Assembly: GCA_913055565.1 (NCBI GenBank)
Contig: CAJXKP010000004.1
Span: 1-64,000, forward strand
Source: an uncultured Ectothiorhodospiraceae bacterium
GTDB lineage: Bacteria; Pseudomonadota; Gammaproteobacteria; Nitrococcales; Nitrococcaceae
Length of the DNA: 64,000 bases
Reading direction: 5' to 3'
In this document: piece after piece, positions 53,728 through 62,727 of the stretch
How positions within the stretch are numbered: position 1 is the stretch's first letter
Layout of the letters: every line of letters begins with the position of its first letter
The notes under the pieces: model-generated
What the model saw: only the letters and a program-made list of their open reading frames with translations
Told to the model about the DNA's origin: nothing
The model's database searches: none
Made by a program: the position numbers and the translations under genes

Positions 53728-54943
53728 GGGCGGGTCGCTCGAGGATCAGCCGGTTGAGGTCGATGCGCTCGCTGCGGAAGCCGCCCTCGCAGTAGGCCAG
53801 GTAGTAGCGCCAGATGCGGATGAAACGCTCGTCGAAGCCCTGCCCGCGCACGCGATCCAAGGCGGTGAGGAAGGCTTGGTGCCAGTGCGCCAGCGTTTGG
53901 GCGTAGTGGTGCCCCAGGTGTTCCTCGCCCCGCACCGCGAGCCCCGCATCCTGGGCGTGGTCGTGGAGGTGTTGGCGGGTGGGCAGCATGCCGCCCGGGA
54001 AGACGTAGCGCTGGATGAAGTCCGGGCTCGTTTGGTACTCGTCGAAATAATCGGGGTGGATGGTGATGCCGTGCAGCGCCACCCGCCCCCCGGGTCGCAC
54101 GCGCTCGTACAGGGTATGGAAGTACGTCGGCCAGAATTGCTCACCGACGGCCTCGAGCATCTCGATGGATACGATATGATCGTACTGGCCCTCGAGCTCG
54201 CGGTAGTCGGCCAGGCGCAGCTCCACGCTATCGCCGACGCCGGCCTCGTCGATGCGCTGCTGGGCCTCCTGGAGTTGCTCGCGCGACAGCGTTACGCCCG
54301 TAACCAGGGCCCCGGCGCGCGCGGCGGCCTCCGCGAAGGCGCCCCAGCCGCAGCCGATCTCCAGTACCCGTTCGCCGGGGCGGATCGGGAGTGCGTCGAT
54401 GATCTGCTGGTATTTGCGGGCCTGGGCGTCGGCCAGTGACTCCTCCGCGTGGCCGAACACCGCCCCCGAGTAGGTCATGCTGGGGTCGAGCCAGAGGCGG
54501 TAGAAGTTATTGCCGAGGTCGTAGTGGGCCTCGATGTTACGGCGGCTGCGATCCCGCGTGTTGCGGTTACGCTGGTGCTGGGCGAGTAGCTTGAGCCGGG
54601 TTAGCCAAGTCGGTTTGGCCGCAGTACCCAGGTGACGCTCGTTAATGGCGAGCAGCGTCATGAGCTCGCCCAGCTGGGGGCTGGACCAGTCGCCGGCGAC
54701 GTAGCTCTCGCCGAAGCCGAGCGCACCACGGCGCAGGGCGCGCCAGAGTAAGCGGCCTGGGGCATGCAAGCGTAATTCGCCCGTGGGACCTGGCTCATTG
54801 GTGCGTATGACAAAGCGCCGGCCGTCGGGCAGCTCGCCGTTGATGCGACCACTGCGGATGCGGCTGAACCAATGGATGATGACCCGTGCTGTGAGCGGGA
54901 CCGGCCTGGGCAGTTCCAGGGCGACGTCGCGCGCGGAGCTCAT
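53720..54943 (-). CDS. cfa: Cyclopropane-fatty-acyl-phospholipid synthase
   Basis: A 407-residue SAM-dependent methyltransferase. It contains the A-H-Y-D-L-G-N-N-F-Y segment, the SAM loop V-L-E-I-G-C-G-W-G, the S-I-E-M-L-E-A-V-G motif and the Y-V-F-P-G-G-M-L-P motif. It adds a methylene bridge to unsaturated phospholipid chains in the inner membrane. It overlaps DUF1365 by ATGA and the MFS gene by 8 bases. Confidence 0.96.
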   Translation of the reverse strand: MSSARDVALELPRPVPLTARVIIHWFSRIRSGRINGELPDGRRFVIRTNEPGPTGELRLHAPGRLLWRALRRGALGFGESYVAGDWSSPQLGELMTLLAINERHLGTAAKPTWLTRLKLLAQHQRNRNTRDRSRRNIEAHYDLGNNFYRLWLDPSMTYSGAVFGHAEESLADAQARKYQQIIDALPIRPGERVLEIGCGWGAFAEAAARAGALVTGVTLSREQLQEAQQRIDEAGVGDSVELRLADYRELEGQYDHIVSIEMLEAVGEQFWPTYFHTLYERVRPGGRVALHGITIHPDYFDEYQTSPDFIQRYVFPGGMLPTRQHLHDHAQDAGLAVRGEEHLGHHYAQTLAHWHQAFLTALDRVRGQGFDERFIRIWRYYLAYCEGGFRSERIDLNRLILERPARD

Positions 54944-55722
54944 CGGCTAATCTCCGTACGAGGTGGTTCGGGTTTAGGGTGATAGCGGCCGCCCCGCAGC
55001 CAGATCCGCAAGGCCTGCCAGTGGATGGCCGCTGTTACCTTGAGCGTCATTAAGGGCATGGCCAGCGCGTTGCGCAGCAGCTCGCGATCCCCCGCCGGGC
55101 GGGCTGCCCCCTGCTGCAGCGCCACCATCCGGGGCTGTTGGTCCTCGCCCTGTTCGTAGTAGCTCACCGTCATGGCGTATGTGTCGGCCGGGCGCGTGAA
55201 ACGGAAGCGATACCAGCCGGCGACCGGCAGGAACGGCGAGACGTGAAACAGCTTGTTGCGCCGGTCGCGCACGGGCCAAGCCATGGCGGCGCCGTCGTTG
55301 TGCAGCAGATAGCCGTGCCATTCGCCGAACGTGTTGCGCACCTCGCAGAGCAGGGCGCGCAGTGTGCCGTCGGCGTGGTGGCAGAACCAAACGCTCAACG
55401 GGTTAAAGACGTATCCCAGCACGCGAGGGTAGCACAGTAGCTGCACCGAGCCGCCGGCCAGTGTCAGCCCGGCGTCGGCGAGGACGCTGTCGATCCAGGG
55501 GCGCAGGGGGCTGCCGTCTTTGGCGCCATGATCACGATCATGGATGGCGACGATATTGCGTCGGTTGTGCGAGAACCAGCGATGGGCATCGGCGGCCTCG
55601 TCGAGGCGATCGATATCGACCAGGAGATTGAATACGCGATATCTAAACCGATAGCCGGGTCGACCGCGGCGGCGATGGATAACCTGGCTGCGGTAGAGCT
55701 GGAGGGCTGGATCGCTGGTCAA
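54940..55722 (-). CDS. DUF1365 protein of the CFA operon
   Basis: About 260 residues from a TTG at 55722. Family motifs include H-R-R-R-G-R-P-G-Y-R-F-R-Y-R-V-F, L-L-C-Y-P-R-V-L-G-Y-V-F-N-P-L-S-V-W-F and L-R-A-L-L-C-E-V-R-N-T-F-G-E. The function is unknown; it almost always accompanies the flavoprotein and CFA synthase. The TTG has GAGG 7 nt upstream and overlaps the flavoprotein stop (TTGA). The frame is open to 55842, inside the preceding gene. Confidence 0.88.
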   Translation of the reverse strand: MTSDPALQLYRSQVIHRRRGRPGYRFRYRVFNLLVDIDRLDEAADAHRWFSHNRRNIVAIHDRDHGAKDGSPLRPWIDSVLADAGLTLAGGSVQLLCYPRVLGYVFNPLSVWFCHHADGTLRALLCEVRNTFGEWHGYLLHNDGAAMAWPVRDRRNKLFHVSPFLPVAGWYRFRFTRPADTYAMTVSYYEQGEDQQPRMVALQQGAARPAGDRELLRNALAMPLMTLKVTAAIHWQALRIWLRGGRYHPKPEPPRTEISR

Positions 55723-57002
55723 TGCGCGACCTCGTGATCGATCGCCCACGGCGTATCCACGCCCAGCCGACGAGCGACTTCTACCGCTGAGGCCAGTGCG
55801 TCCTCGTGGAAGCCGTAGCCGCCGTAGCTGCCGCAGAACCACAACCCACGCTGCCCCTGAATCGTGGGGAGTTGGCGCTGTGCTGCGGCCGCAGCGCGGT
55901 CCAGGACCGGGTGATCGTAGGTCATGTGTCGATAGACCTGGTTATCAGCGGGCGGTTGCGGCGGATTGAGGCTCACGAACACGTCGTCCTGAGTCGACAA
56001 CGATTGTAGCCGATTCATCCAGTAAGTGACCGATATAGGCGATTGTCCGTTCCGTTGCTCGTGCGTCAGATGGTTCCATGACGCCCAGACGCGCCGGCGC
56101 TTGGGCATTAGGCGCTCGTCGGTGTGCAGCCAGGCCTCGTTGCGGGCATAGCCGAACGCCCCCAGGATCCGGTCCTCTTCAGCGGTAGGCGAGGCCAATA
56201 AGCCGAGTGCCTGATCGGCGTGCGTGGCGACGACCACCTCGTCGAAATCCTCCGCGCCATCAGCCGTCGTAACGCGAACACCGCTCGAAATCGTCTCGAT
56301 GCGCTGGACCGGTGCCGCGAGACGGATGCGGTGGATGGCGTCGAGCATGCGTTTGACGTATTCCCGGCCGCCGCCCTCGACGGTCCGCCACTGCGGTCCG
56401 CCCGTGATTTGGATGAGCCCGTGATTGCGGAAGAACTGGAGGAAGGCATGGGCGGGGAATCCCAGCATGTCGTTCTGGGGGCAGGACCATATCGCTGCGC
56501 TCATGGGCAGTAGATAGAACCGTCGAAAGCCCTCGCCGAGTCCCCACTGGTCCAATAACTCACCGAGTGTTACCTCATCGCTAATGCCGTCCGCCAGAGC
56601 GCGCCGCGCCCGCCGATTGAAGCGCACGATATCCCGGAGCATGCCCCAGAAGCTGGGCCTGAGCAGGTTGCGGGGCTGGGCGAACAAGCTCCCAATACTA
56701 TTGCCAGCGTATTCCAGATCCAGGTGGCGAGCGGCGAAGCCAAACGACATATTCGATTGTTTCGTCGGCACCTGGAGGTGCTCGAAGAGTCCCTTGAGAT
56801 GGGGGTAATTGGGCTCGTTGTAGACGATAAACCCCGTATCGACAGGCACTATGCCGTCACTGGCCGGGAAATCCACCGTGTTGGTATGTCCGCCGACATA
56901 GTCGCCCGCCTCGATAAGCGTAATCCGATAGCGATGGCTGAGTAGCCAAGCCGCCCCCAGGCCGGCGATACCCCCGCCGACGACCGCAATGTCTTTGCTC
57001 AT
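55719..57002 (-). CDS. FAD-dependent amine-oxidase-like flavoprotein of the CFA operon
   Basis: A 427-residue flavoprotein. The N-terminal dinucleotide motif is V-V-G-G-G-I-A-G-L-G-A-A-W, then V-G-G-H-T-N-T-V and V-D-T-G-F-I-V-Y-N; a C-terminal G-L-W-F-C-G-S-Y-G-G-Y-G-F-H-E motif closes the FAD site. These genes next to CFA synthase have been proposed to act in modified fatty acid formation, but the reaction is not known. First gene of the operon. Confidence 0.9.
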   Translation of the reverse strand: MSKDIAVVGGGIAGLGAAWLLSHRYRITLIEAGDYVGGHTNTVDFPASDGIVPVDTGFIVYNEPNYPHLKGLFEHLQVPTKQSNMSFGFAARHLDLEYAGNSIGSLFAQPRNLLRPSFWGMLRDIVRFNRRARRALADGISDEVTLGELLDQWGLGEGFRRFYLLPMSAAIWSCPQNDMLGFPAHAFLQFFRNHGLIQITGGPQWRTVEGGGREYVKRMLDAIHRIRLAAPVQRIETISSGVRVTTADGAEDFDEVVVATHADQALGLLASPTAEEDRILGAFGYARNEAWLHTDERLMPKRRRVWASWNHLTHEQRNGQSPISVTYWMNRLQSLSTQDDVFVSLNPPQPPADNQVYRHMTYDHPVLDRAAAAAQRQLPTIQGQRGLWFCGSYGGYGFHEDALASAVEVARRLGVDTPWAIDHEVAH

Positions 57003-57399
57003 GGTACGACTCCCGACGAGCCGGTAATTGTATCAGGGTTGTACAGGCTTACGGCCACTGCCGTGAGACCACGCGGTGGTGCTTAGGTTCGATACCGAGA
57101 ATGTTGGTCGGCGGCTCATTGATCCGCTGGGCTGTATTGCCGGTTTTGTCGATGCCCGTAGCGCGCGTACGCTCGCTCACAAGCAGGTAGGCGGCCGGCG
57201 TTGGGATCGAGCGCGCGCTGTCGCTGGCGACTCGATGGAGCCCGTGATGGGAACGAGGCCCCCGAACAGCGGTTATGACAGCGATAGAGACTGAGCAGCG
57301 TTTGGTGCAAGGCGATCGAGTGACGCGTGCCGTGCCTACAGCGCCCGGTGATGGCGGCCAGCAGCGCGGCCTGTGCCGCCACAAGCCCGGGGTGACGCT
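57003..57399. promoter_or_regulatory. Divergent gap between the CFA operon and the TetR gene
   Basis: These 397 bp contain no gene I can support. On the minus strand a TACAAT box (57032-57027) lies about 25 nt before the flavoprotein ATG and could be its -10; the -35 region is poor. I did not find a clear TetR palindrome. Confidence 0.35.
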
Positions 57400-57990
57400 A
57401 TGACGCCGCCGTCCGGTGGCCGGCGGCGGTCGGATACGCGGCACGCCATCCTATTGACCGCTACCAGGCTGTTCCTGGTGCGCGGCTATCACGGGTTCAG
57501 CTTTCAGCACCTGGCCTCGGAGCTCGATCTGCGTACGGCGGCAATCCACTATCACTTCCGTACCAAGGCGGATCTCGGGGTTACCTTGTTGCGCCGGTTT
57601 CGTGACGAGTTCGACTGGTGGCGCGCGAGCTGCGATCAACTGGCCCTCAACGGCGCCTCACGATTGGAGCGTTTCTACGCCCTGGACCGCAGCTACGTCG
57701 CCGAAGGTCGTGTCTGTCCGCTCAGTGTGGTGGGGGTCGAGTACGCGGGTCTCCCCGCTGCGGTACGCCGTGAGGCCGATGCCCTGCTCGACGAGGTCCA
57801 TGCCTACCTGCTGGCCAGCGTTCAGGCGGGACGCGACGATGGCAGCCTTACCGTTCCCGGCGATACGGCAGCCATTGCCCGCCAGATCCTGGCCGCCACT
57901 CAGGGGGCCCTGCAGCTCAGCCGCGTTCAAGGCGCGACGAGCTATGAGGACGTCTTAGCCGGGCTGCGTAGTCTGCTCGGCGTGCATTAG
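57400..57990 (+). CDS. TetR-family transcription regulator
   Basis: About 196 residues from the ATG at 57400. The DNA-binding helices are plain: R-H-A-I-L-L-T-A-T-R-L-F-L-V-R-G-Y-H-G-F-S and L-D-L-R-T-A-A-I-H-Y-H-F-R-T-K-A-D-L-G. The C-terminal ligand domain gives no ligand clue. It is divergent from the CFA operon and may regulate it. The frame is open to a GTG at 57373. Confidence 0.88.
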   Translation: MTPPSGGRRRSDTRHAILLTATRLFLVRGYHGFSFQHLASELDLRTAAIHYHFRTKADLGVTLLRRFRDEFDWWRASCDQLALNGASRLERFYALDRSYVAEGRVCPLSVVGVEYAGLPAAVRREADALLDEVHAYLLASVQAGRDDGSLTVPGDTAAIARQILAATQGALQLSRVQGATSYEDVLAGLRSLLGVH

Positions 57991-58183
57991 CCGTCGCCCG
58001 ATCAGGCCGCCAGGGGGCGTGGGCGTGCCTTCGAACGGCATCGAGGGAACATGTCACTGACGACGGGCCGCGATGCCACCTTCGTTATCCCGGTCTCTTG
58101 GGTAACCGCGTGTCTGGTGAGCTCAGAGACGCGCGGAATGCCCAACGGACCCAGGGTGCCGCTAGGGCCTCACGCACCGGGCG

Positions 58184-59050
58184 TCACGTCAGCCCTTGTC
58201 GGCCGGCGACATCGCGAGCGAACTGCCAGGCCACGCGCCCACTGCGGCTGCCGCGTTGGAGGGCGTAGCGCAGTGCCTCCTCGCGCAGCGCGTCCCAATC
58301 GCTGGTGTCCGCCCCCAGCGTCTCCAGCCAGCGCTGGCAAACGGCGAGATAGTCGTCCTGGCGGAAGGGTTGGAACGATAGCCACAGCCCGAAGCGTTCC
58401 GACAGCGAGATCTTCTCCTCGACGGCCTCGCCATGGTGGATCTCGCCATCGACCGGGCGGGCCTGCTCGTTGTCCGAGTGGTATTCAGGCATGAGGTGGC
58501 GGCGGTTGGAGGTGGCGTAGATGAGGACGTTCTCCGGTGGCGCCTCGACGGCGCCGTCCAGGATGGCCTTGAGCGCCTTGTAGCTGGCGTCACCGGCCTC
58601 GAAGGAGAGGTCATCGCAGAACAGGATGAAGCGCTCGGGTCGGTCACGGAGCTTGGCCACGATATCGGGGAGATCCACCAGGTGCGTGGGCTCCACCTCG
58701 ACCAGGCGCAATCCCTCGGCCTCAAACGCGGGCAGCAGCGATTTAATCAGCGATGACTTCCCCGTGCCGCGCGAGCCCCAGAGCAGGGCATTGTTCGCCG
58801 GTAGGCCCCGGACGAACTGCGCCGTATTGCGAACGAGTTGATCCTTTTGCTCGCCAATATGGAGCAGGTTCTCGGACAGCACGTGATGGGGATGGTGGAC
58901 CGCCTCCAGATACCCGTGGTCCCGTCGCACGCGCCATCGAAAGGCGGGCGCGCTCCAATCCGGCTCGCTCGGCGGTGCCGGCGGGAACAGCTGCTCGGCT
59001 CTCGCGAGGACCGAGTGCAAACGCTCGATAACGGCATCGAAGTCGGACAT
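58184..59050 (-). CDS. DUF815 family P-loop ATPase
   Basis: About 288 residues from the ATG at 59050. It is an AAA-like protein with Walker A W-G-S-R-G-T-G-K-S-S-L and Walker B F-I-L-F-C-D-D-L-S-F, then A-T-S-N-R-R-H-L-M-P-E and L-S-E-R-F-G-L-W-L-S-F, all hallmarks of DUF815. The cellular role is unknown. It stands alone, with no operon partner nearby. Confidence 0.88.
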   Translation of the reverse strand: MSDFDAVIERLHSVLARAEQLFPPAPPSEPDWSAPAFRWRVRRDHGYLEAVHHPHHVLSENLLHIGEQKDQLVRNTAQFVRGLPANNALLWGSRGTGKSSLIKSLLPAFEAEGLRLVEVEPTHLVDLPDIVAKLRDRPERFILFCDDLSFEAGDASYKALKAILDGAVEAPPENVLIYATSNRRHLMPEYHSDNEQARPVDGEIHHGEAVEEKISLSERFGLWLSFQPFRQDDYLAVCQRWLETLGADTSDWDALREEALRYALQRGSRSGRVAWQFARDVAGRQGLT

Positions 59051-59346
59051 CAAGCGCGCGAAGCCTCCCAGTGTTATCAGCAGCTCAATGAACCTGCATG
59101 GTAACGCGTGCAGGCCCCATTGGTTTCCGAGGCCGTAAGTGGGGGTCACCGATCGATCGGGGCCAGGAAGACAACAGCCTTATATGCCTTTGTGGGTTCC
59201 ATTGCCCTCGTGGCTCGATCAATGGAGCCTGAGAGTTGGCACTACCTCTAGTGGGCGGGTTGCGCGAGGTTAGTTGCCTACCGGCTAGACTTGCTCTGTT
59301 CGGCGGAGCGCTGAGACCGACGGCACGTCGCTGTTACCTCAGCGGC
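59051..59346. other. Non-coding gap
   Basis: I see no gene in these 296 bp. A small inverted repeat CCTGCA/TGCAGG lies at about 59092-59113. No clear terminator for the lipoprotein gene is visible. Confidence 0.4.
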
Positions 59347-60474
59347 CTATTCATCATCGCCGGGTGGCCAGTCGTCGCGAACGGTCCAGCGGTTGCCGGC
59401 TTGCTCGACCTGGACGCCGTACTGCTGGATCTCGGCGTTGAGAGCTTCCCAATCGAAGGTGGGGGCGTCGGGATTGAGCCAGGTCATGTCCGGGCAGCCA
59501 AAGGGCTGCCGGTAGCGGGCGAGTCGTTGCTTGTTGGCACGCACGAACTCGCCGACTTCGCGCTCAGCCAGCGCGATTTGGTGTTTATTGAAATGGGGAC
59601 GATATTTTTTAATAACGCTCTCGGCTGCGACCACCGGGTTCCGATACGCGGAGACGAGGACATCCACTAAGTCCCTGAGTCGGCCCCACTTGTACTCCTT
59701 GACGTGCTCGCGATAGAGGTAGCCGATCTTTTGCCACTCGTAGTTGACCCAAAGTCCGTCCATGCGCCATAGAGCGGATTTATTGAAACCGCGGGCAGCG
59801 CGCCAGTGCCAGTACATGACCTCGTCCCAACGAAAGTCGGTTAGTGGGACTTGCTCTCTATTGGTACCCGCTGCCTCAAGGATTTCCCGCTGGAATAGTG
59901 CTAGATTATGCATGGCTAGCGGCTCCCCGCTGGCCGCGGCGCGTTCGAGCCAACGACGCGCATGGCGGGTCTTGCGCGAGGGGTCGCTTGCCGCGTCGGG
60001 CTCGAGTTCATCGAACAGCACGCCCATCATAGCCTGCGCTTGCACCACACCCCGCCGAGCGTAGCGCCTGGCTATAGCCCTAATGGAATCTTCGTTCCAC
60101 GCATCCCGATCACCGTTGTACCAACGCCAGATCTTAGCGACCTCGCGGCGATGCTCGAGAGGCAGCTCGCAGAGATCGACGTGCTCGGCTTTAAGCCCCT
60201 TTTTCGGTAGGAAGTCCTCGGGTTGCCACAGTTCCATGTTGGGCCGAGAGCCCACCCGGTGCCAGTTGTACCTCTCGCCCTCAGGTACTTCGTCTCGGAT
60301 GGGCTTTTGATGAGCCTTCCACTCCTCCCAAGTCATTTGCGGCCCATCCGGGAAGCTGGGCTCAACCGGAGTTGGGCCGCTAGCTTTTTTCGGCTCGGGG
60401 TCGTCGCATGCGCTCAGGGCGAGCGTAACGATTACGGCGGCGAGGTGACTGGTGATCAATCGGGCACCATCCAT
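59347..60474 (-). CDS. Predicted lipoprotein with Sel1-like repeats
   Basis: A 375-residue lipoprotein with lipobox L-A-L-S-A-C (lipidated cysteine at 23). A proline-rich stretch follows. The centre has Sel1-like helices (A-R-R-G-V-V-Q-A-Q-A-M-M-G and W-L-E-R-A-A-A-S-G-E-P-L-A-M-H-N-L-A). The C-terminal third is not recognised. Sel1-type proteins act as scaffolds in the periplasm, and some are immunity proteins for secreted toxins; that role here is speculation prompted by the T6SS in the same window. It is divergent from the unrecognised gene at 60663. Confidence 0.8.
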   Translation of the reverse strand: MDGARLITSHLAAVIVTLALSACDDPEPKKASGPTPVEPSFPDGPQMTWEEWKAHQKPIRDEVPEGERYNWHRVGSRPNMELWQPEDFLPKKGLKAEHVDLCELPLEHRREVAKIWRWYNGDRDAWNEDSIRAIARRYARRGVVQAQAMMGVLFDELEPDAASDPSRKTRHARRWLERAAASGEPLAMHNLALFQREILEAAGTNREQVPLTDFRWDEVMYWHWRAARGFNKSALWRMDGLWVNYEWQKIGYLYREHVKEYKWGRLRDLVDVLVSAYRNPVVAAESVIKKYRPHFNKHQIALAEREVGEFVRANKQRLARYRQPFGCPDMTWLNPDAPTFDWEALNAEIQQYGVQVEQAGNRWTVRDDWPPGDDE

Positions 60475-60662
60475 GATGTCTTGCTCGTTATGTGAGTAAT
60501 CTTCGGTAAGATAGCAACGCCCATCCCTGATCTCAAGTGGCTATGTGGCGAATCGTTTAGCGTTCTGCTAGTCTCCCCGTATACCAGGGATGGTGACCCG
60601 CTCGGCTAAGCCAGCCCTGGTTTGTCAAGCGTTGATCGTTTAGCCGTTGCAAGGAGGCCCAT
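60475..60662. promoter_or_regulatory. Divergent control region with repeats
   Basis: The gap holds CCATCCCTG (60521-60529) and its inverted copy CAGGGATGG (60585-60593), and the direct repeat ATCGTTTAGC at 60552-60561 and 60635-60644. TTAGCG (60557-60562) and TATACC (60580-60585) are 17 nt apart and could be a weak plus-strand promoter. A strong AAGGAGG (60650-60656) precedes the ATG at 60663. Confidence 0.4.
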
Positions 60663-61666
60663 ATGGCAGCCACAAAAGCTCCCCAGCACGTCGTCGATGA
60701 GGTCGACGATGTCCTGAAAGACCGCATCAATACCTGGAACGAGAACGCCAAGTGGGCGGTTGGGCGTATTAAGAAGCCGGATGTCGCCAAGAGCAACTCC
60801 GTTATCGCGGCCGCGGGGATGATAGGTGTTGGGATGCAAGCGGTTAGCGCGTTCTCGCCCGCCGCGGCGGCCCGCCTGGCGATCCCCACTTTCCTGTTCG
60901 CCGATGCCTCAGCGCCTTCCAAAGCTATTACCGCAACCGCATGCAGGAAGCACAAAAGGATCTCAACCAGGCCGCGACCCAACTTGAGGCGGAGTTCCGC
61001 AATCGCCTGGATGAGGCAGGACGGAACTTTAAGGGCAGTCGACAGTTTAACGAGATTCGGGACTTCATGGCCGATTACATGGTCACGAGACATGATGTTG
61101 AAAAGAAAAGAAATGCTTACAAGATTGCCCAGAAGGCTATAGACAGTGCGAAGATCAGCGGCCATTCGGTTATCCCCGTGGATAATCATCAGCTAGAGAA
61201 TCGGGCTACCGATTACTATGGCCGGATCTGCCGAAACGCCTACGAGATCTATAAGCGGCTTAACTCGGGCTGGACTTATCCACCCTTTATGCGCGCCGCT
61301 AATCGGACCGGTAAGTTCCGCTCCATTGGCGAGGTCGAGGCCTTTTGCGTTGATCCCAAGCGTAACGTCATCGGCTGTGATCCGGATGTCGAGGGGTATG
61401 TCGTGCAGCCGGAGAGCGAAACGCCCAAGGGTAGCAGCAGCGATTACACGGTCCTGTTGGGTCATGCCTGGATGCTGAAGCTGGTCCATCGCCGCAACTA
61501 TCAGCGAGCAGCGCGCGCCATGCCCATGTCCGGTGTCACGCACGTAGAGATCGTGCCCGTTGAGCGCAAGCCGATCCGCCCCGTCTGGACCGGCGTGGAG
61601 CGCACCAAACAGGCATTGGCTGAGGCCATCGATCACGAAGCACCGGGAGTGATGTCGGCGGCCTAA
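60663..61666 (+). pseudogene. Unrecognised gene, split by a one-base frameshift
   Basis: The ATG at 60663 has a perfect ribosome binding site. The first frame gives about 85 sensible residues, with a hydrophobic glycine/alanine-rich segment (residues about 48-80). Near 60915-60925 the coding shifts to the frame that is one base short. It continues F-Q-S-Y-Y-R-N-R-M-Q-E-A-Q-K-D into a helical region and then a compact domain to the stop at 61666. Joined, the product is about 334 residues. I do not recognise the family. The C-terminal part has T-D-Y-Y-G-R-I-C-R-N-A-Y-E and G-W-T-Y-P-P-F-M-R-A. No canonical slippery heptamer lies at the shift, so a real mutation or a sequencing error are both possible. 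Confidence 0.65.
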
Positions 61667-61748
61667 GGCGGTGAGTTGACCAAGCAGTTGACAGGCGTGC
61701 GGTCGCCGGCGGGTTGTTCGGTGGTGCCGAATGCTGGCGCCGCGCCCC

Positions 61749-61776
61749 TTTGAGTTTAGGCGGGGTGAGGTATCAT
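61749..61776 (+). promoter_or_regulatory. Promoter candidate before the cyclotransferase-like gene
   Basis: TATCAT (61771-61776) is preceded at 16 nt by TTTGAG (61749-61754). It lies 33 nt before the ATG at 61810. The -35 box is weak. Confidence 0.35.
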
Positions 61777-61809
61777 TTGGGTCACTGGAATCCGCAATCG
61801 ACGCACCCC

Positions 61810-62367
61810 ATGGCTCAGCGACCGGACTACTACTTCGCCTACGGCTCGAATCTGCATCCGCTGCGCTTGGGGCGGCGGACGCCGTCGTTGCGCCTGCTGG
61901 GGGGTGCTTGGTTGTCGGGCTTCGAGCTACGTTTCCATAAATGCTGCGAGCATGATGGCTCCGCGAAGGCGGATGCTTTCTACACGGGCTCGCCGGTCCA
62001 GGGCATACGCGGCGCCGTCTATGCCCTCGACCCCTCGGAGTTCCCCATACTCGACGAGATCGAGGGACTGGGTGCAGGCGGCTATGACCTACGCACCTCG
62101 CTGGTGGACGTGGGCGATGAGGCGGCGAGCGTTTTCTTCTACGCCGCGCGGGCGAGTCACATCGATCCGGACCGCCGCCCCTGGGCCTGGTATCGCGATA
62201 TCGTCTGGCGCGGGGCGCTGTGGCACGACATGCCCTCTGATTATGTCGAGACGATTCGCCAGGTGCCGGCGGCTCGGGATCCCGATGCCGAGCGGCGCCG
62301 CGGTAATGAGGCCCTGCTCGCCGTTATGCCCGATTGGTCTCTAAGGGATGGTTTCGACGTTCTATGA
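61810..62367 (+). CDS. Gamma-glutamylcyclotransferase-fold protein
   Basis: About 185 residues from the ATG at 61810. The N-terminal Y-F-A-Y-G-S-N-L-H motif forms the substrate loop and the glutamate in I-L-D-E-I-E-G-L is the probable catalytic acid. Members form 5-oxoproline from gamma-glutamyl peptides, but many bacterial ones are uncharacterised. The end overlaps the next gene by ATGA. Confidence 0.87.
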   Translation: MAQRPDYYFAYGSNLHPLRLGRRTPSLRLLGGAWLSGFELRFHKCCEHDGSAKADAFYTGSPVQGIRGAVYALDPSEFPILDEIEGLGAGGYDLRTSLVDVGDEAASVFFYAARASHIDPDRRPWAWYRDIVWRGALWHDMPSDYVETIRQVPAARDPDAERRRGNEALLAVMPDWSLRDGFDVL

Positions 62368-62681
62368 AGCGCGTCCACGTCGATAACGATCCGTTGATGA
62401 TCGAGCATTTGCGCTATGTCCTTGAGGAGCGCGGCATCGTTTGCATCGTGCGCAATACCCATTTCAATAGCATGGGCTTTGGTGGCCTGTACCCCACGGA
62501 AAACAAGCCCGAGCTACTGGTAGAGGACGACCACGACGCCGCCGTCGCCGCCCGCTTGATCGACGAGATCACCACGGCCGGGCAGGCCAATGCCCGTGAC
62601 TGGCAGTGCCCGAGCTGCGGTGAGCGCATCGAGGGGCAATTCGCGGCCTGTTGGCGCTGTGGCGAGCTAGCGCCCTCTTGA
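62364..62681 (+). CDS. DUF2007 protein with C-terminal zinc ribbon
   Basis: About 105 residues from the ATG at 62364. The first 70 residues fit the DUF2007 putative signal-transducing domain (L-M-I-E-H-L-R-Y-V-L-E-E-R-G-I and P-E-L-L-V-E-D-D). The tail carries two CxxC pairs, C-P-S-C-G and C-W-R-C-G, for a zinc ribbon. The function is unknown. Translationally coupled to the cyclotransferase-like gene. Confidence 0.8.
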   Translation: MKRVHVDNDPLMIEHLRYVLEERGIVCIVRNTHFNSMGFGGLYPTENKPELLVEDDHDAAVAARLIDEITTAGQANARDWQCPSCGERIEGQFAACWRCGELAPS

Positions 62682-62727
62682 TCGAGCCGGGGCCGTCGGC
62701 GGCGGATTGCGAGATCTGTTCCGTCGG

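Noticed and set aside
57049-57444. Open frames in the gap between the CFA operon and the TetR gene
   Set aside because: Both strands give short, arginine-rich products without a start signal; I treat the gap as regulatory DNA.
60905-60930. Programmed -1 frameshifting to join the two halves of the 60663 gene
   Set aside because: No X-XXY-YYZ slippery heptamer and no downstream pseudoknot could be seen; an indel is simpler.
60557-61189. 210-codon minus-strand frame over the unrecognised plus-strand gene
   Set aside because: It covers the promoter gap and both plus-strand frames, has no ribosome binding site, and the plus strand has a perfect AAGGAGG with a sensible protein.
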